A stretch of 64,000 nucleotides of DNA from Undibacter mobilis (GTDB lineage: Bacteria; Pseudomonadota; Alphaproteobacteria; Rhizobiales; Xanthobacteraceae): the NCBI RefSeq assembly GCF_003367195.1, contig NZ_QRGO01000003.1:124001-188000 (forward strand), read 5' to 3'. The position numbers were made by a program, and so were the translations under genes. The stretch's first letter is position 1. Every line of letters starts with the position of its first letter. Positions 36,551 through 45,491 of the stretch are shown here, piece after piece. The notes beneath the pieces are model-generated. The model had not been told where the DNA came from. It did not search any database and saw only the letters and a program-made list of their open reading frames with translations.

Positions 36551-36642
36551 CATGGTGAGGAGGGCCGCAAGGCCCGTCTAGAACCATGATGGGGCCGCCC
36601 CATCCTTCGAGACGCGCACTTCGTGCACTCCTCAGGATGAGG
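36551..36642. repeat. Composite palindromic intergenic repeat (family B, copy 1)
   Basis: Two adjacent imperfect palindromes. The first (36551-36588) has CATGGT / ACCATG ends and GGGCC-GCAA-GGCCC inside. The second (36601-36642) has CATCCT / AGGATG arms around GAGACGCGCACTTCGTGCACTCC. The second half shares CATCCTTCGAGACGCGC and CTCCTCAGGA with the element at 58040-58086. It lies upstream of rimO and downstream of the Asp/Asn hydroxylase gene. Confidence 0.8.
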
Positions 36643-36652
36643 CGGGTAAACG

Positions 36653-37399
36653 CTACCTGTTCCGCAGCGCCTCGGCCTCCTCGTAGAACTTCTTCTCCCA
36701 GGCCTTCTGATTGTCCATGCCCTCGCGGATGAAGGGCGTGAACACGGCGACGTTGAGCAGGAGCCAGTTCATCAGGTTGGCCGGGAAGCGCAGAGGTTTG
36801 CGGAAGTCGACGAACAGCACCACGCGCACCTTGTCGGTCTTGTTCCAGGCCTCGTGCTCGAAAGCGTCGTCGAAAATCACGGCTTCGCCTTCCTGCCAGC
36901 GATAGACCTCCTTCTCGACGCGAATGCCGAGCTTGTCGCGCGGCTCCGGCACGATGAGGCCGAGATGCAGCCGCAGCACGCCATTATAGGGCCCGCGATG
37001 CGGCGGCAGATGCTTGTTCGGCTCGAAGATCGAGAACATCACGGTGATGAGGCCGGGGATCTTCTGGCAGATGCGCCAGGTCTCCGGGCACGCCTTGATG
37101 TTCTGCTCCGACTTGAAACCGTAGCCCGCGAGCAGGAAGGTCTTCCAGCCGCGGTCCTGGCTGATGGTGGAGACGTCGGTCGCCAGTTCGTGGAAGCCGG
37201 GCAGCTCGTCCTTGCGGGTAAGCACCTTGTCGAGCTCGGCGCGGATCGCCGGCCATTCCTTCTCGATCTCCCTGGCCCAGGGAAACACCGCCTTGTCGTA
37301 GATCGGCGGATTGCCGACCTTGCTGAACGTCAGGTTCAGCCGCTCGGCAAAGGCGACCACCGCCATGAAGAAGCGCGTGACCGCGCTCGGGCGGCCCAT
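36653..37399 (-). CDS. Aspartyl/asparaginyl beta-hydroxylase domain protein (LpxO-like fold)
   Basis: At least 248 residues. The 2-oxoglutarate/Fe(II) dioxygenase core shows the two iron-ligand histidines in [17 protein letters not shown] and [11 protein letters not shown], and the 2-oxoglutarate-binding Arg in [10 protein letters not shown]. Relatives hydroxylate protein Asp/Asn or, as LpxO, the fatty acid of lipid A. A hydrophobic C-terminal stretch ([17 protein letters not shown]) hints at membrane association, which favours the lipid A option. The start is uncertain. ATG 37399 has GGAGG upstream at wide spacing; GTG 37462 (GGAG upstream) and ATG 37555 are alternatives. If 37399 is right, 37400-37721 holds only promoter sequence. 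Confidence 0.82.
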   Translation of the reverse strand: MGRPSAVTRFFMAVVAFAERLNLTFSKVGNPPIYDKAVFPWAREIEKEWPAIRAELDKVLTRKDELPGFHELATDVSTISQDRGWKTFLLAGYGFKSEQNIKACPETWRICQKIPGLITVMFSIFEPNKHLPPHRGPYNGVLRLHLGLIVPEPRDKLGIRVEKEVYRWQEGEAVIFDDAFEHEAWNKTDKVRVVLFVDFRKPLRFPANLMNWLLLNVAVFTPFIREGMDNQKAWEKKFYEEAEALRNR

Positions 37400-37721
37400 G
37401 GGCTTGATGCCCTCCGTACCGAATTGCTGGGCCGGCTCATTGGTCTGATTGGCGAGGGTCACTGTCGGTCGTCTCCATCGGGCGGCGGCCGCGACGGGCC
37501 GAAGCAGGGTCAATCTAGCCATCGCAGGCGCGCCGCAAAAGCCGGAGTTCCGCATGGTACTCAAGCGTTCGGGGCCATTCTGGGGCGACCGCCTATGGCT
37601 AACGGCGGGTTACGCCGATCGCGCGATTTGCGGCCTGCGCCGGAACGGAATGGAACTCTTTGTGTGGGAATGATGGCGGCATTGCGCGACCTTGGGAATT
37701 CCCGCCTCTGGAGTTTCGGTC

Positions 37722-37961
37722 ATGTCGTCCAGGCATCGCCTGTTACTGCTGCTGACCAGCGCCTTCGGCGCCGTCGCCTTGCTGTGTCCGATCGGCACCA
37801 GGATGCAGCCGACGGCCGTCGTGAGCCCGATGACCAGCGCCGCGCCGCCGCTGTTCGGCAATGACGCCGCGCTCGCAGGCTCTGACAGCACGGTCCTGAT
37901 GGCATTGCGCCGCGAGGCCACGCTGGCGCTCGGCCAGTTGCAGGCGCGGACGGCACCCTAG
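37722..37961 (+). CDS. Small hypothetical exported protein
   Basis: A possible protein of 79 residues from the ATG at 37722. It opens with MSSRHRLLLLLTSAFGAVALLC, a good signal peptide or anchor, followed by a short Pro/Thr-rich region and an Ala/Leu-rich tail. No family is recognised. The neighbouring methyltransferase gene starts 85 bp downstream on the same strand. The signal-like start is the main support; a chance open frame remains possible. Confidence 0.42.
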   Translation: MSSRHRLLLLLTSAFGAVALLCPIGTRMQPTAVVSPMTSAAPPLFGNDAALAGSDSTVLMALRREATLALGQLQARTAP

Positions 37962-38046
37962 AACCGCCTCGCTTGCTGCCTCGGGGAGGCGCACCTATAA
38001 GCCGGGCCGCAGCACCCACGATCTGCGCCTCAAGGCCCGCGCCCCG

Positions 38047-39768
38047 ATGAACCGCACCCAACGCCGCGCCGCGCAAAAACAGGCTCCCGGAGCATCGCCG
38101 GCCGCCGAGCTGTTCCAGCGCGCGTCGATGCATCACCAGCAGGGCGACCTGCCGGGCGCGGCGGTCCTCTACAAGAAGGTGCTGGCGGCCGACCCGGCTC
38201 ATGCGCCGGCCTGCGACCGGCTGGCGGCGCTCTATCTGGCGCAGGGCAAGCGCGACAAGGCGGCGGCGCATTATGCCGAGCTCGCCCGCATGGCGCCGCA
38301 GACCCTCAACCAGTTCGATATCGTGCTGACGACGCTGAAGACGCTGCAGCCGGACTTCGCCGCGGCGCTCGACGCCATCGCGCGCGGCGAGGCGCCTGCG
38401 GTCGTCGCCCGTGTGAGCGATGCGATCGCCGCCGACGTCTATCTGCGCTGCGTGCTGGAAAACACCGCGGTGCGCGACTGGGCCTTCGAGCGCTGGCTGA
38501 CCGCCGTGCGCGCGTCGTTGCTCGCGCTGGACGACGACGCCAAGCCGAGCGGCGATCTCGTCGCCTTCGCCGCGGCGCTGGCGCGGCAGTGCTACATCAA
38601 CGAATACGTTTTCGCCGTTTCGGACGGCGAGGCGGAGCGGGTCGCAACGCTCACGGCGCGCGTGGGCGCCGCGCTCGAGACCGACGCGCCCGTGGCACCG
38701 TTCGCGCTGGCGGTGCTGGCCGCCTACGCGCCGCTTCAGTCCTTGCCCGGCGCGGACAAACTGCTGACCCGCAAATGGCCGTCGGCGGTCGAGGCCGTGG
38801 TGACGCAGCAGCTGCGCGAGCCGCGCGCGGAGGCGGCCTTGCGCGACACCATGCCGGTGCTCACGCCCATTGCCGGCGGCATCACCGCCGCGGTGCGTCA
38901 GCAATATGAGGAGCATCCTTACCCGCGCTGGGTGCGGCTGCCGGCGCCGCCGCCGCCGATGGTGCTCGACGACCTCATTCGCTTCCAGTTTCCCTCGCAG
39001 CCGTTCCGCCCGGTCGGCAAAACCGACCGTCTCGATATTCTCATTGCCGGCTGCGGCACCGGGCGCATCGCGCTCGAAGTGGCGCAGAGCTTTGCCGGCG
39101 CGCAGGTGCTGGCCGTGGATATCAGCCTGTCCAGCCTCGCCGCCGCCAGGCGCAAGACGCCGCCGGCGCTGAAAGACGCCATCGCATTCGCGCAGGCCGA
39201 TATCATGTCGATCGGTTCGATCGGCCGCGACTTCGATTTCATCGGCGTCGGCGGCGTGCTGCATCACATGGAAGACGCGCTCGGCGGCTGGCGCGAACTG
39301 ATCAAGCTGATGCGGCCGAACGCGCTGATGCAGGTCGGGCTCTACAGCGCCCATGCGCGCCGGGAAATCAACGAAGCGCGCAAGCTCATCGCCGAGCGCT
39401 GCTTTCCCGCGACCGCCGACGGCATCCGCCGGGCGCGGCAGGACTTGTTCGCGCGCAGCCCGCATTTCAATTTCATGACCTTGCGCGATTTCTTCACGAC
39501 GAGCGAAGTGCGCGATCTGATTTTCCACGTTCATGAGCGGCAGTTCACGATTCCGGAGATCGCGGATTTCATCGCGGCGAGCGGGCTCGATTTCATCGGC
39601 TTCGAATTCAGCAATCAGGTCGTTCACCAGCATCACCGCGCGGTGTTCGCCAGGAACGGCTGGTCGCTCACCGACCTTGCGCGCTGGAACGCCTACGAGC
39701 GCGACAATCCCGACATCTTCGCCAGCATGTACGTGTTCTGGGTGCAGAAGAAGGGTGAGGTCTGCTAG
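38047..39768 (+). CDS. TPR-containing class I SAM-dependent methyltransferase
   Basis: A protein of 573 residues. The N-terminus is basic, and two or three TPR-like helices (about 20-90, including GDLPGAAVLYKKVLAADPAH) follow. A helical middle region of unknown fold (about 100-290) leads to a Rossmann methyltransferase domain with motif I DILIAGCGTGRIALEVA near 331-347, VDISLSSLAAAR, and a post-motif GVGGVLHHMEDALGGW. YEEHPYPRW just before the domain is typical of this TPR-methyltransferase group. The substrate, protein or small molecule, is unknown. It is flanked by unrelated short genes. Confidence 0.87.
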   Translation: MNRTQRRAAQKQAPGASPAAELFQRASMHHQQGDLPGAAVLYKKVLAADPAHAPACDRLAALYLAQGKRDKAAAHYAELARMAPQTLNQFDIVLTTLKTLQPDFAAALDAIARGEAPAVVARVSDAIAADVYLRCVLENTAVRDWAFERWLTAVRASLLALDDDAKPSGDLVAFAAALARQCYINEYVFAVSDGEAERVATLTARVGAALETDAPVAPFALAVLAAYAPLQSLPGADKLLTRKWPSAVEAVVTQQLREPRAEAALRDTMPVLTPIAGGITAAVRQQYEEHPYPRWVRLPAPPPPMVLDDLIRFQFPSQPFRPVGKTDRLDILIAGCGTGRIALEVAQSFAGAQVLAVDISLSSLAAARRKTPPALKDAIAFAQADIMSIGSIGRDFDFIGVGGVLHHMEDALGGWRELIKLMRPNALMQVGLYSAHARREINEARKLIAERCFPATADGIRRARQDLFARSPHFNFMTLRDFFTTSEVRDLIFHVHERQFTIPEIADFIAASGLDFIGFEFSNQVVHQHHRAVFARNGWSLTDLARWNAYERDNPDIFASMYVFWVQKKGEVC

Positions 39769-39928
39769 CGATCACCGGACGGTTTTCGACCGTTTGTGCG
39801 ATGCGCTGCGCATTCTCGGCTATGCCGTCAATCTGGCCTGCTTTGTCGGCGGGCAGACTGACGACGTAAGGGAGGGCACGACGCCAATCCGACACCATTG
39901 CGCCGGCCGGCGGCTTGAACCGAACGCG

Positions 39929-39952
39929 CCCGCCCGCGACAATGCGGGCGGG
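39929..39952 (+). repeat. GC-rich hairpin before the orphan gene
   Basis: A perfect 9-bp stem (CCCGCCCGC at 39929-39937, GCGGGCGGG at 39944-39952) with loop GACAAT sits 21 bp before the ATG at 39973. No T-run follows. It could be a transcript-end structure, or it could mask the ribosome binding site (inference). Confidence 0.5.
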
Positions 39953-39972
39953 TGTCCGATCGAGGGGCTGAC

Positions 39973-40893
39973 ATGTCCGGAATCTTGAAATGGCTCGGTG
40001 AATCTTGGGCATCATTTATCGACGGCGACCCCTTCTCCACTTTTGCCTCGGCGGCGATGGGCGCATTCGCAGGCGCGGTAGCAACGAGTTGGAGAGAACG
40101 CCGGCGTGCAGTTATTCAAGAGATAAACAATATCAACGCCGCGCGGACGTTATCGTTTTCGATTTGCAACGGGTTTATCGCTCAAAAAAAACAACACATC
40201 CGAGGCCTGAAAAAGGAATACGATGCCGCTCGCACCGAGTTTATCAAGGCCCAAGCCGCCGCTGCGGCTGCACCGGGTAAGCTTCATGTCGTGGAATTAT
40301 CGGCTAACTATGGCACTCTGACACAAGCATCTCTTCCGATCGCGGCATTGCAGAGCCATGTTCTTGAAAAAATCTCGATGACGGGAAGAGGGCTGATGTG
40401 CGCGGTCCAGCTCGGACAAGTATACGACGCCTTTAATCGTTCAATTGCCGACCGGAATACATTGAGTGTGGAGCTTCGGGAAGGTAGGCAAAAGCACGGG
40501 CTGTCGGACAAGGACGTGGCCTATTTGTATTTTGGTTTGCCCACGGTGGGTGGCCGTGATGATCGATTTAAGGACAATCTGACGGCGCTATCTGAATATG
40601 CAGACGATGGCATCTTTTTCTCAAAATTACTCGCTGAGGATCTGGGCGCCTACGGAAAGGCGTTACGTCGTCGAAATCGGTGGCGTGTGTGGTCATTGCC
40701 CCGGATTGGTACCGAAGACTGGAGCGACGTCGAAAAAGAGGGGCTCTTGCCTCCGGCGGAAAACTACGCCGCTTGGCTCAGTGCCTTTGCGCCACGAAAA
40801 TCACGCCTGTCTGTTGTCGGCGCCTGGCTAGGGAAACGTTGGAGGTACGGCGCGTTCGCCGACGTCGTGGGTACCGGGGCGGGTACAAAATAA
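39973..40893 (+). CDS. Orphan protein with N-terminal membrane segment, lower-GC than surroundings
   Basis: A protein of 306 residues, not recognised. A short amphipathic start and a hydrophobic segment (about 20-40, STFASAAMGAFAGAVATS) are followed by charged helical sequence that may be coiled coil (about 40-100), then a mixed region with many aromatic residues. Codon use and base composition are visibly more AT-rich than those of neighbours. The gene ends 36 bp from the 3' end of tRNA-Ser, a usual site of DNA insertion. This suggests a horizontally acquired single gene. Start choice (ATG 39973 rather than 39952) is uncertain by seven codons. Confidence 0.72.
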   Translation: MSGILKWLGESWASFIDGDPFSTFASAAMGAFAGAVATSWRERRRAVIQEINNINAARTLSFSICNGFIAQKKQHIRGLKKEYDAARTEFIKAQAAAAAAPGKLHVVELSANYGTLTQASLPIAALQSHVLEKISMTGRGLMCAVQLGQVYDAFNRSIADRNTLSVELREGRQKHGLSDKDVAYLYFGLPTVGGRDDRFKDNLTALSEYADDGIFFSKLLAEDLGAYGKALRRRNRWRVWSLPRIGTEDWSDVEKEGLLPPAENYAAWLSAFAPRKSRLSVVGAWLGKRWRYGAFADVVGTGAGTK

Positions 40894-40929
40894 ATACATA
40901 TGATTAAATTATTGATTATAAAAGAGATA

Positions 40930-41019
40930 TGGCGGAAGGGGTGAGATTCGAACTCACGGTGGGCTTGCACCCACGCCGGTTTTCAAGACCGGTGCCTTAA
41001 ACCACTCGGCCACCCTTCC
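40930..41019 (-). tRNA. tRNA-Ser (anticodon TGA), CCA encoded
   Basis: The reverse strand folds as a class II tRNA of 90 nt. Acceptor arm GGAAGGG pairs with CCCTTCC, followed by discriminator G and genomic CCA (40930-40932). The anticodon arm CCGGTCTTGAAAACCGG presents TGA. The long variable arm (GTGGGTGCAAGCCCAC) and TPsiC loop GTTCGAATC confirm serine. It reads UCN codons. Confidence 0.97.
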
Positions 41020-41284
41020 GTTGTCCGCGCCGCCGCCCGGGCGGGCAGGGCGGTACGGCCTTTTATGATCGTAAAGCCGTCCTGTCCGCTAGTTCATTGG
41101 TCGAAGGCGGCCGCTCTTGCAAGAGGGCGCCGCCTTAAGTATCCGGGATATCGACGATTTGTCTCGACTCGGGGGAAAAGCCCGAGCGGAACCAATCGTT
41201 TACCACAACCGCCCGGATGGGTTTGCGCCGCGGCCGGTTGAGGTTAATGTTGTTGCACTGCCACCGGGGACGAATTCTTCAAGC

Positions 41285-42205
41285 ATGCAGGTTTCGGAAG
41301 AAAGCGGCCGGATCGGTCTGTGCGCACGCGTCGCCGTGCTCGTCGCGGGCGGGCTGCTGCTTGCCAATTGCTCCGCCAATTCGCGTCTCGACCCCAAATG
41401 GGGCGTGGCCGCGAGCCCGCGCGTCGTCGAAGACGGCGAGCCGGTGCCGAAAGGCGGCGGGCGCTACCGGGTCGGCAAACCTTATACGGTGGCCGGCCGC
41501 ACCTACGTTCCCGAAGAGGATGTGAACTACAAGGCGGAAGGCTACGCCTCGTGGTACGGCTCCGATTTCCATGGCCGCTACACGGCCAATGGCGAGATCT
41601 TCGACAAGGAATCGATTTCGGCCGCGCATCCGACCATGCCGCTGCCGTCCTATGCGCGGGTCACCAATCTGCGTAACAAGAAGTCCATCATCGTGCGCGT
41701 CAACGATCGCGGGCCCTATGTCGGCAACCGCATCATCGATCTGTCGTCGCGGGTGGCCCAGCTTCTGGAGTTCCACGGCCACGGCGTCAGCAAGGTCAAG
41801 GTCGAGTATGTCGGCCGCGCGCCGCTCGCCGGTTCCGACGACCGCAAACTCGCGGCCACGCTGCGCGACGGCAATGCGCCGCCGCCGAAGGTGCAGGTGG
41901 CTTCGTCCAAAGAATTCGCACCTTATTTCGATCCCAAGCCGATGGCCGAGTCCAAGCGTCCGGCCAAAACGCCGGCCACCATGACCCCGGCGGCGCAACA
42001 GGTTGCCGCCGTTGCGGATGACGACGAGGTGGAAACCGAAGCGCCGGCCCGCATCGCCGCGGCCAGTCTGCCCGCGCCCGTGCGTCCGGCGGCTGTGCAA
42101 AGCGCCCCCGCCGAGGCCACGCCCGCCGTTTCGCAGGTTTCGGCCTACGCCCCGCCCCGGTATGATGGCCGCGCGGGATTCATGAACGGCCGCGGCTTGT
42201 ACTGA
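41285..42205 (+). CDS. rlpA: RlpA-type septal ring lytic transglycosylase lipoprotein
   Basis: A protein of 306 residues. The signal ends in a lipobox LLANC (Cys29). The double-psi beta-barrel domain (about 85-180) has YASWYGSDFHGRYTANGE, the catalytic-type Asp in VNDRGPYVG, and RIIDLSSRVAQLL. RlpA cleaves naked glycan strands at the division site. The C-terminal third is low-complexity Ala/Pro/Val and lacks the SPOR domain that E. coli RlpA has. The ATG at 41285 was selected because it opens directly before the lipoprotein signal. The 265 bp between tRNA-Ser and this start show no other gene. Confidence 0.9.
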   Translation: MQVSEESGRIGLCARVAVLVAGGLLLANCSANSRLDPKWGVAASPRVVEDGEPVPKGGGRYRVGKPYTVAGRTYVPEEDVNYKAEGYASWYGSDFHGRYTANGEIFDKESISAAHPTMPLPSYARVTNLRNKKSIIVRVNDRGPYVGNRIIDLSSRVAQLLEFHGHGVSKVKVEYVGRAPLAGSDDRKLAATLRDGNAPPPKVQVASSKEFAPYFDPKPMAESKRPAKTPATMTPAAQQVAAVADDDEVETEAPARIAAASLPAPVRPAAVQSAPAEATPAVSQVSAYAPPRYDGRAGFMNGRGLY

Positions 42206-42333
42206 CGCGGCTGCGCACCTTCCGTCACAGCGCTGCCATTTTTGCCCGGTGGAACACCGGCGCGAAAGGCCGTTGCGGGGCGCCCGTCGCGCCTTTAATC
42301 GCCTGAGCGGCAGATCGGGAAGTCGGGTCGCTG

Positions 42334-43599
42334 ATGACAGCGTTTCGGACCAACAAATTCGTCGGAGCTGCGATCGCGGCGCTGTTTGCGGCCGCGGTTT
42401 GCGCGCCGGCTTTTGCCGCGACCAAAGCGCACCGGCCGGGCTCGGGCCACAAGCCGGCCTCGGGGCTCGCCAACAAGAAAGACCCGGCCAAGAAAGACGA
42501 GCCGCCGATCAACGCCAAGCACGCCATTCTCATCGACGCCGAGAACGGCAGCGTGCTGTTCGAGCGCGACCCCGATGTGATGATCTATCCGGCCTCGCTC
42601 GCCAAGCTGATGACGGCCGAATACGTCTTCAACGAACTCAAGCAGGGCCGTCTCAATCTCAACGACGAGTTTCCGGTCAGCGAAAACGCCTGGCGCAAAG
42701 GCGGCGCGCCGTCGCGCACCTCCACCATGTTTGCGGCATTGCATAGCCGCATTCCGGTCGATGCGCTGATCCATGGCATGATCATCCAGTCGGCCAACGA
42801 TGCCTGCATCGTGCTGGCCGAGGGCATTTCCGGAACGGAAGCGGAGTTCGCCCGCAAGCTGACCGAGCGCGCGCGCGTGATCGGCCTGGAGAAATCGACC
42901 TTCGCCAATTCCAACGGTCTGCCCGATCCCGGCACGCAGGTGACGACGCGCGAACTGGGCCTGCTCGCGCGCCACATCGTCGTGACCTATCCGGAGCTGT
43001 ACAAGATCTACGGCCAGCGCGACTTCACCTGGAACAAGATCAAGCAGCCGAACCGCAACCCGTTGCTGCCGCTGGAAATCGGCGCCGACGGCATGAAAAC
43101 CGGCTTCACCAAGGAAGCCGGCTACGGTCTCGTCGGCTCGGCGGTGCAAAACGGCACGCGGCTGATCGCGGTCGTCAACGGCCTCGGCTCGCCGAAGGAG
43201 CGCGCCGACGACGGCAAGCGGTTGCTCGAATGGGGTTTCAAGAATTTCGATCACCGCATTCTGTTCGCCGAAGGGCAGATCATCGGCACCGCCAAGATCT
43301 ATGGTGGCGCGGAGGGCAGCGTGCCGTTGCTCGCGCCGGGTCAGGTGCAGGTGATGATGCCGAAGTCGGGCGGCGATCGTCTGATCGCGCGCATCGTCTA
43401 TAACGGACCCGTGGCGGCGCCGGTCAAGAAGGACCAGCCAATCGGCGTGCTGCGTGTGTGGCGCAACGACAAGGTCATTCTCAATGTGCCGCTGAAGGCA
43501 GCGGAGGCCGTCGCGCAAGGCTCGCTCTCGCAGCGTGCCGTCGATGCCGCCGCCGAGCTTGTGATCGGCGTATTCCGCGCCGGTGCGCAAAAGCTATGA
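42334..43599 (+). CDS. D-alanyl-D-alanine carboxypeptidase (PBP5/6, S11 family)
   Basis: A protein of 421 residues with a signal peptide (about 1-29, cleavage at AFA-AT). The three S11 active-site motifs are in order and well spaced: S88-L-A-K91 (nucleophile and general base), S153-A-N155, and K255-T-G257. A C-terminal beta-rich domain and a possible amphipathic anchor follow. It trims the terminal D-Ala of peptidoglycan pentapeptides. The stop overlaps the tmk start (ATGA), coupling it to the replication genes downstream. The dacA/dacC/dacF sub-type is not distinguishable here. Confidence 0.94.
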   Translation: MTAFRTNKFVGAAIAALFAAAVCAPAFAATKAHRPGSGHKPASGLANKKDPAKKDEPPINAKHAILIDAENGSVLFERDPDVMIYPASLAKLMTAEYVFNELKQGRLNLNDEFPVSENAWRKGGAPSRTSTMFAALHSRIPVDALIHGMIIQSANDACIVLAEGISGTEAEFARKLTERARVIGLEKSTFANSNGLPDPGTQVTTRELGLLARHIVVTYPELYKIYGQRDFTWNKIKQPNRNPLLPLEIGADGMKTGFTKEAGYGLVGSAVQNGTRLIAVVNGLGSPKERADDGKRLLEWGFKNFDHRILFAEGQIIGTAKIYGGAEGSVPLLAPGQVQVMMPKSGGDRLIARIVYNGPVAAPVKKDQPIGVLRVWRNDKVILNVPLKAAEAVAQGSLSQRAVDAAAELVIGVFRAGAQKL

Positions 43600-44282
43600 G
43601 CGCAGAATCTTTCAGGAAGCGCGGCAAGTTCATCACCTTCGAAGGCGGCGAGGGCTCGGGCAAGTCGACGCACACGCAGTTGCTGGCGGAACGCCTGCGC
43701 GCGTGCGGGCTCGACGTCGTGCTGACGCGTGAGCCCGGCGGCTCGCCCGGCGCCGAGATCATCCGCCACATCATTCTCTCCGGCATTGCCAAGCCGCTCG
43801 GCACCGAGACCGAGACCATCCTGTTTGCCGCCGCGCGTGACGATCACGTCAACGCCACCATTCTGCCGGCGCTGCTCGCCGGCAAATGGGTCGTGTGCGA
43901 CCGCTTCATCGATTCGACCCGCGTCTATCAGGGCGCGCTCGGCAAGGTCGACATGAAGCTGATCCGCGGGCTCGAGCGCGTCACTGTCGGCGAGGCCATG
44001 CCGGATCTCACCATCCTCATCGACGTGCCGGCCAATATCGGCCTTGCCCGTGCCAAGACCCGGCGCGGCGAAGGCGCGGCCGACCGCTTCGAGGCGGAGT
44101 CGGTGGAGTTTCATGAGAACCTGCGGTTGGCGTTTCTCGATGTGGCGCGGCAGGAGCCGAAGCGCTTTGCCGTGATCGACGGCCGGCCGCCGCGCGACGT
44201 TGTCGCCGAACGCGTCTGGGCCGCGGTGGAGCAGCGTCTTCTCGGCGCGCCCGCCACGCCGGTCGAGGCCGCGGTGCCATGA
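43596..44282 (+). CDS. tmk: Thymidylate kinase
   Basis: A protein of 228 residues that phosphorylates dTMP to dTDP. The P-loop is GGEGSGKST at 17-25, the DRY-like motif is CDRFIDSTRVYQG, and a lid-type TRRGEGAADRFE follows. The start overlaps the carboxypeptidase stop by 4 bp (ATGA) and its stop overlaps the holB start by 4 bp, so the three are translated as one operon. Confidence 0.96.
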   Translation: MSAESFRKRGKFITFEGGEGSGKSTHTQLLAERLRACGLDVVLTREPGGSPGAEIIRHIILSGIAKPLGTETETILFAAARDDHVNATILPALLAGKWVVCDRFIDSTRVYQGALGKVDMKLIRGLERVTVGEAMPDLTILIDVPANIGLARAKTRRGEGAADRFEAESVEFHENLRLAFLDVARQEPKRFAVIDGRPPRDVVAERVWAAVEQRLLGAPATPVEAAVP

Positions 44283-45307
44283 CCGACGAAGCCGAAGACG
44301 GCGCAGGCCTCGCCCCGCATCAGACGACCGTGCTGTTCGGCCATGCCGATGCCGAGCAGACCTTGCTTGAAGCCTATCGCGGCGGCCGCATGCCCCATGC
44401 CTGGCTGATCGGCGGCCAGCCCGGCATCGGCAAAGCGACGCTGGCCTACCGGCTGGCGCGCTTCGTGCTGGCGCATCCCGATCCGGCGTCGCCCGCGGTG
44501 CAGAACGCGACCTCGCTCGCCGTCGACCCGGAGCATCCGGCAGCGCGCCGCATGGCCGTCAAGGCGCAAGGCGATTTGCTGGTGCTCGAACGCGTGATCA
44601 ATCCGCAGACCGGCAAGCTGTTTCAAAACATTCGTATCGACGACGTGAAGCGGACGGTCGGCTTCTTCGGCTCGACCGCAGGTGAGGGCGGCTGGCGCAT
44701 CGCCATCGTCGATCCGATCGACGATCTGCAACGCGACGGTGCCAACGCCTTGTTGAAGATTCTGGAGGAGCCGCCGCCGCGCACACTGCTGCTGCTCGTC
44801 AGCCAGTCGCCAGGCCGCGAACTGCCGACCATTCGCTCGCGCTGCCGGCGGTTGCTGCTGCGGCCGCTCGCGACAGAGGATGTCATGCGTGCCGTTGCCG
44901 CCGCCACCGGCGCAGCCGACGGCGATCTGCGGCCGGCTGCCGAAGCATCCGGCGGCAGCCCGGGCCGTGCGCTGCATCTCCTCGACGGTCCGGCGCTGGC
45001 CTTGCGCGGCCGTGTGCTCGACCTGATGGAGCAATTACCGAAGCCCGATCCGCGCGCGCTGCACGCGCTCGGCGATGCCTTGTCGGGCACCGATCCTGAA
45101 TCGCTTGAGACCTTCGTCGATCTGGTCAATGGCTGGTTGTCGGATCGCTTGCGGACCGAAATCGGCGCCGGCCAGAAGAACAAGGCGGCGATGGCCTGGG
45201 AGCGGATCAACCGGGCGGCACGCGACGTCGAGGCCTACAATCTCGAACGCAAACCCCTGGTGTTTGCCGTTTTCAAGGAACTCGCCGACGCGGCCCGGCG
45301 GTCCTGA
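44279..45307 (+). CDS. holB: DNA polymerase III subunit delta'
   Basis: A protein of 342 residues, part of the clamp loader. It has the AAA+ P-loop GGQPGIGKAT at 45-54, the ALLKILEEPPPRTLLLLVS segment with sensor region, and SRCRRLLLRPL. Zinc-finger cysteines of the E. coli type are not present, as in other alphaproteobacteria. It overlaps tmk by 4 bp. In many related genomes metG follows holB directly; here almost 4 kb of other genes intervene. Confidence 0.93.
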   Translation: MTDEAEDGAGLAPHQTTVLFGHADAEQTLLEAYRGGRMPHAWLIGGQPGIGKATLAYRLARFVLAHPDPASPAVQNATSLAVDPEHPAARRMAVKAQGDLLVLERVINPQTGKLFQNIRIDDVKRTVGFFGSTAGEGGWRIAIVDPIDDLQRDGANALLKILEEPPPRTLLLLVSQSPGRELPTIRSRCRRLLLRPLATEDVMRAVAAATGAADGDLRPAAEASGGSPGRALHLLDGPALALRGRVLDLMEQLPKPDPRALHALGDALSGTDPESLETFVDLVNGWLSDRLRTEIGAGQKNKAAMAWERINRAARDVEAYNLERKPLVFAVFKELADAARRS

Positions 45308-45491
45308 TCGTCAGGTCCGGCGTGTTATCTCGGGAACAAGACGGCGCAACTGTTGCGTGGCCAAAAGCGTTCGCTTCACGCGACGGTGTGTTGGCGATCA
45401 CAGCCGACGCCGACACGGCGGTCCAATATTACCAAAGTCGTTCGCCGGCATGGCCGGGCGATGGGGTGGGGCACGACATAAGGAGTTGTCA

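Noticed and set aside
35121..36581. Plus-strand open frame opposite rimO
   Set aside because: The minus-strand gene carries all RimO cysteines; the plus frame is compositional shadow.
36474..36587. Upstream extension of rimO
   Set aside because: The extra residues are translated from a palindromic intergenic repeat and the RimO start at 36473 fits the family.
37720..39636. Minus-strand open frame opposite the TPR-methyltransferase
   Set aside because: Composition is Arg/His-rich with no recognisable fold, and it mirrors codon structure of the real gene on the plus strand.
39769..41284. Attachment-site direct repeat of the tRNA-Ser 3' end around the orphan gene
   Set aside because: I looked for a second copy of the tRNA end near 39.8-40.0 kb and saw none, so an att pair is not claimed.
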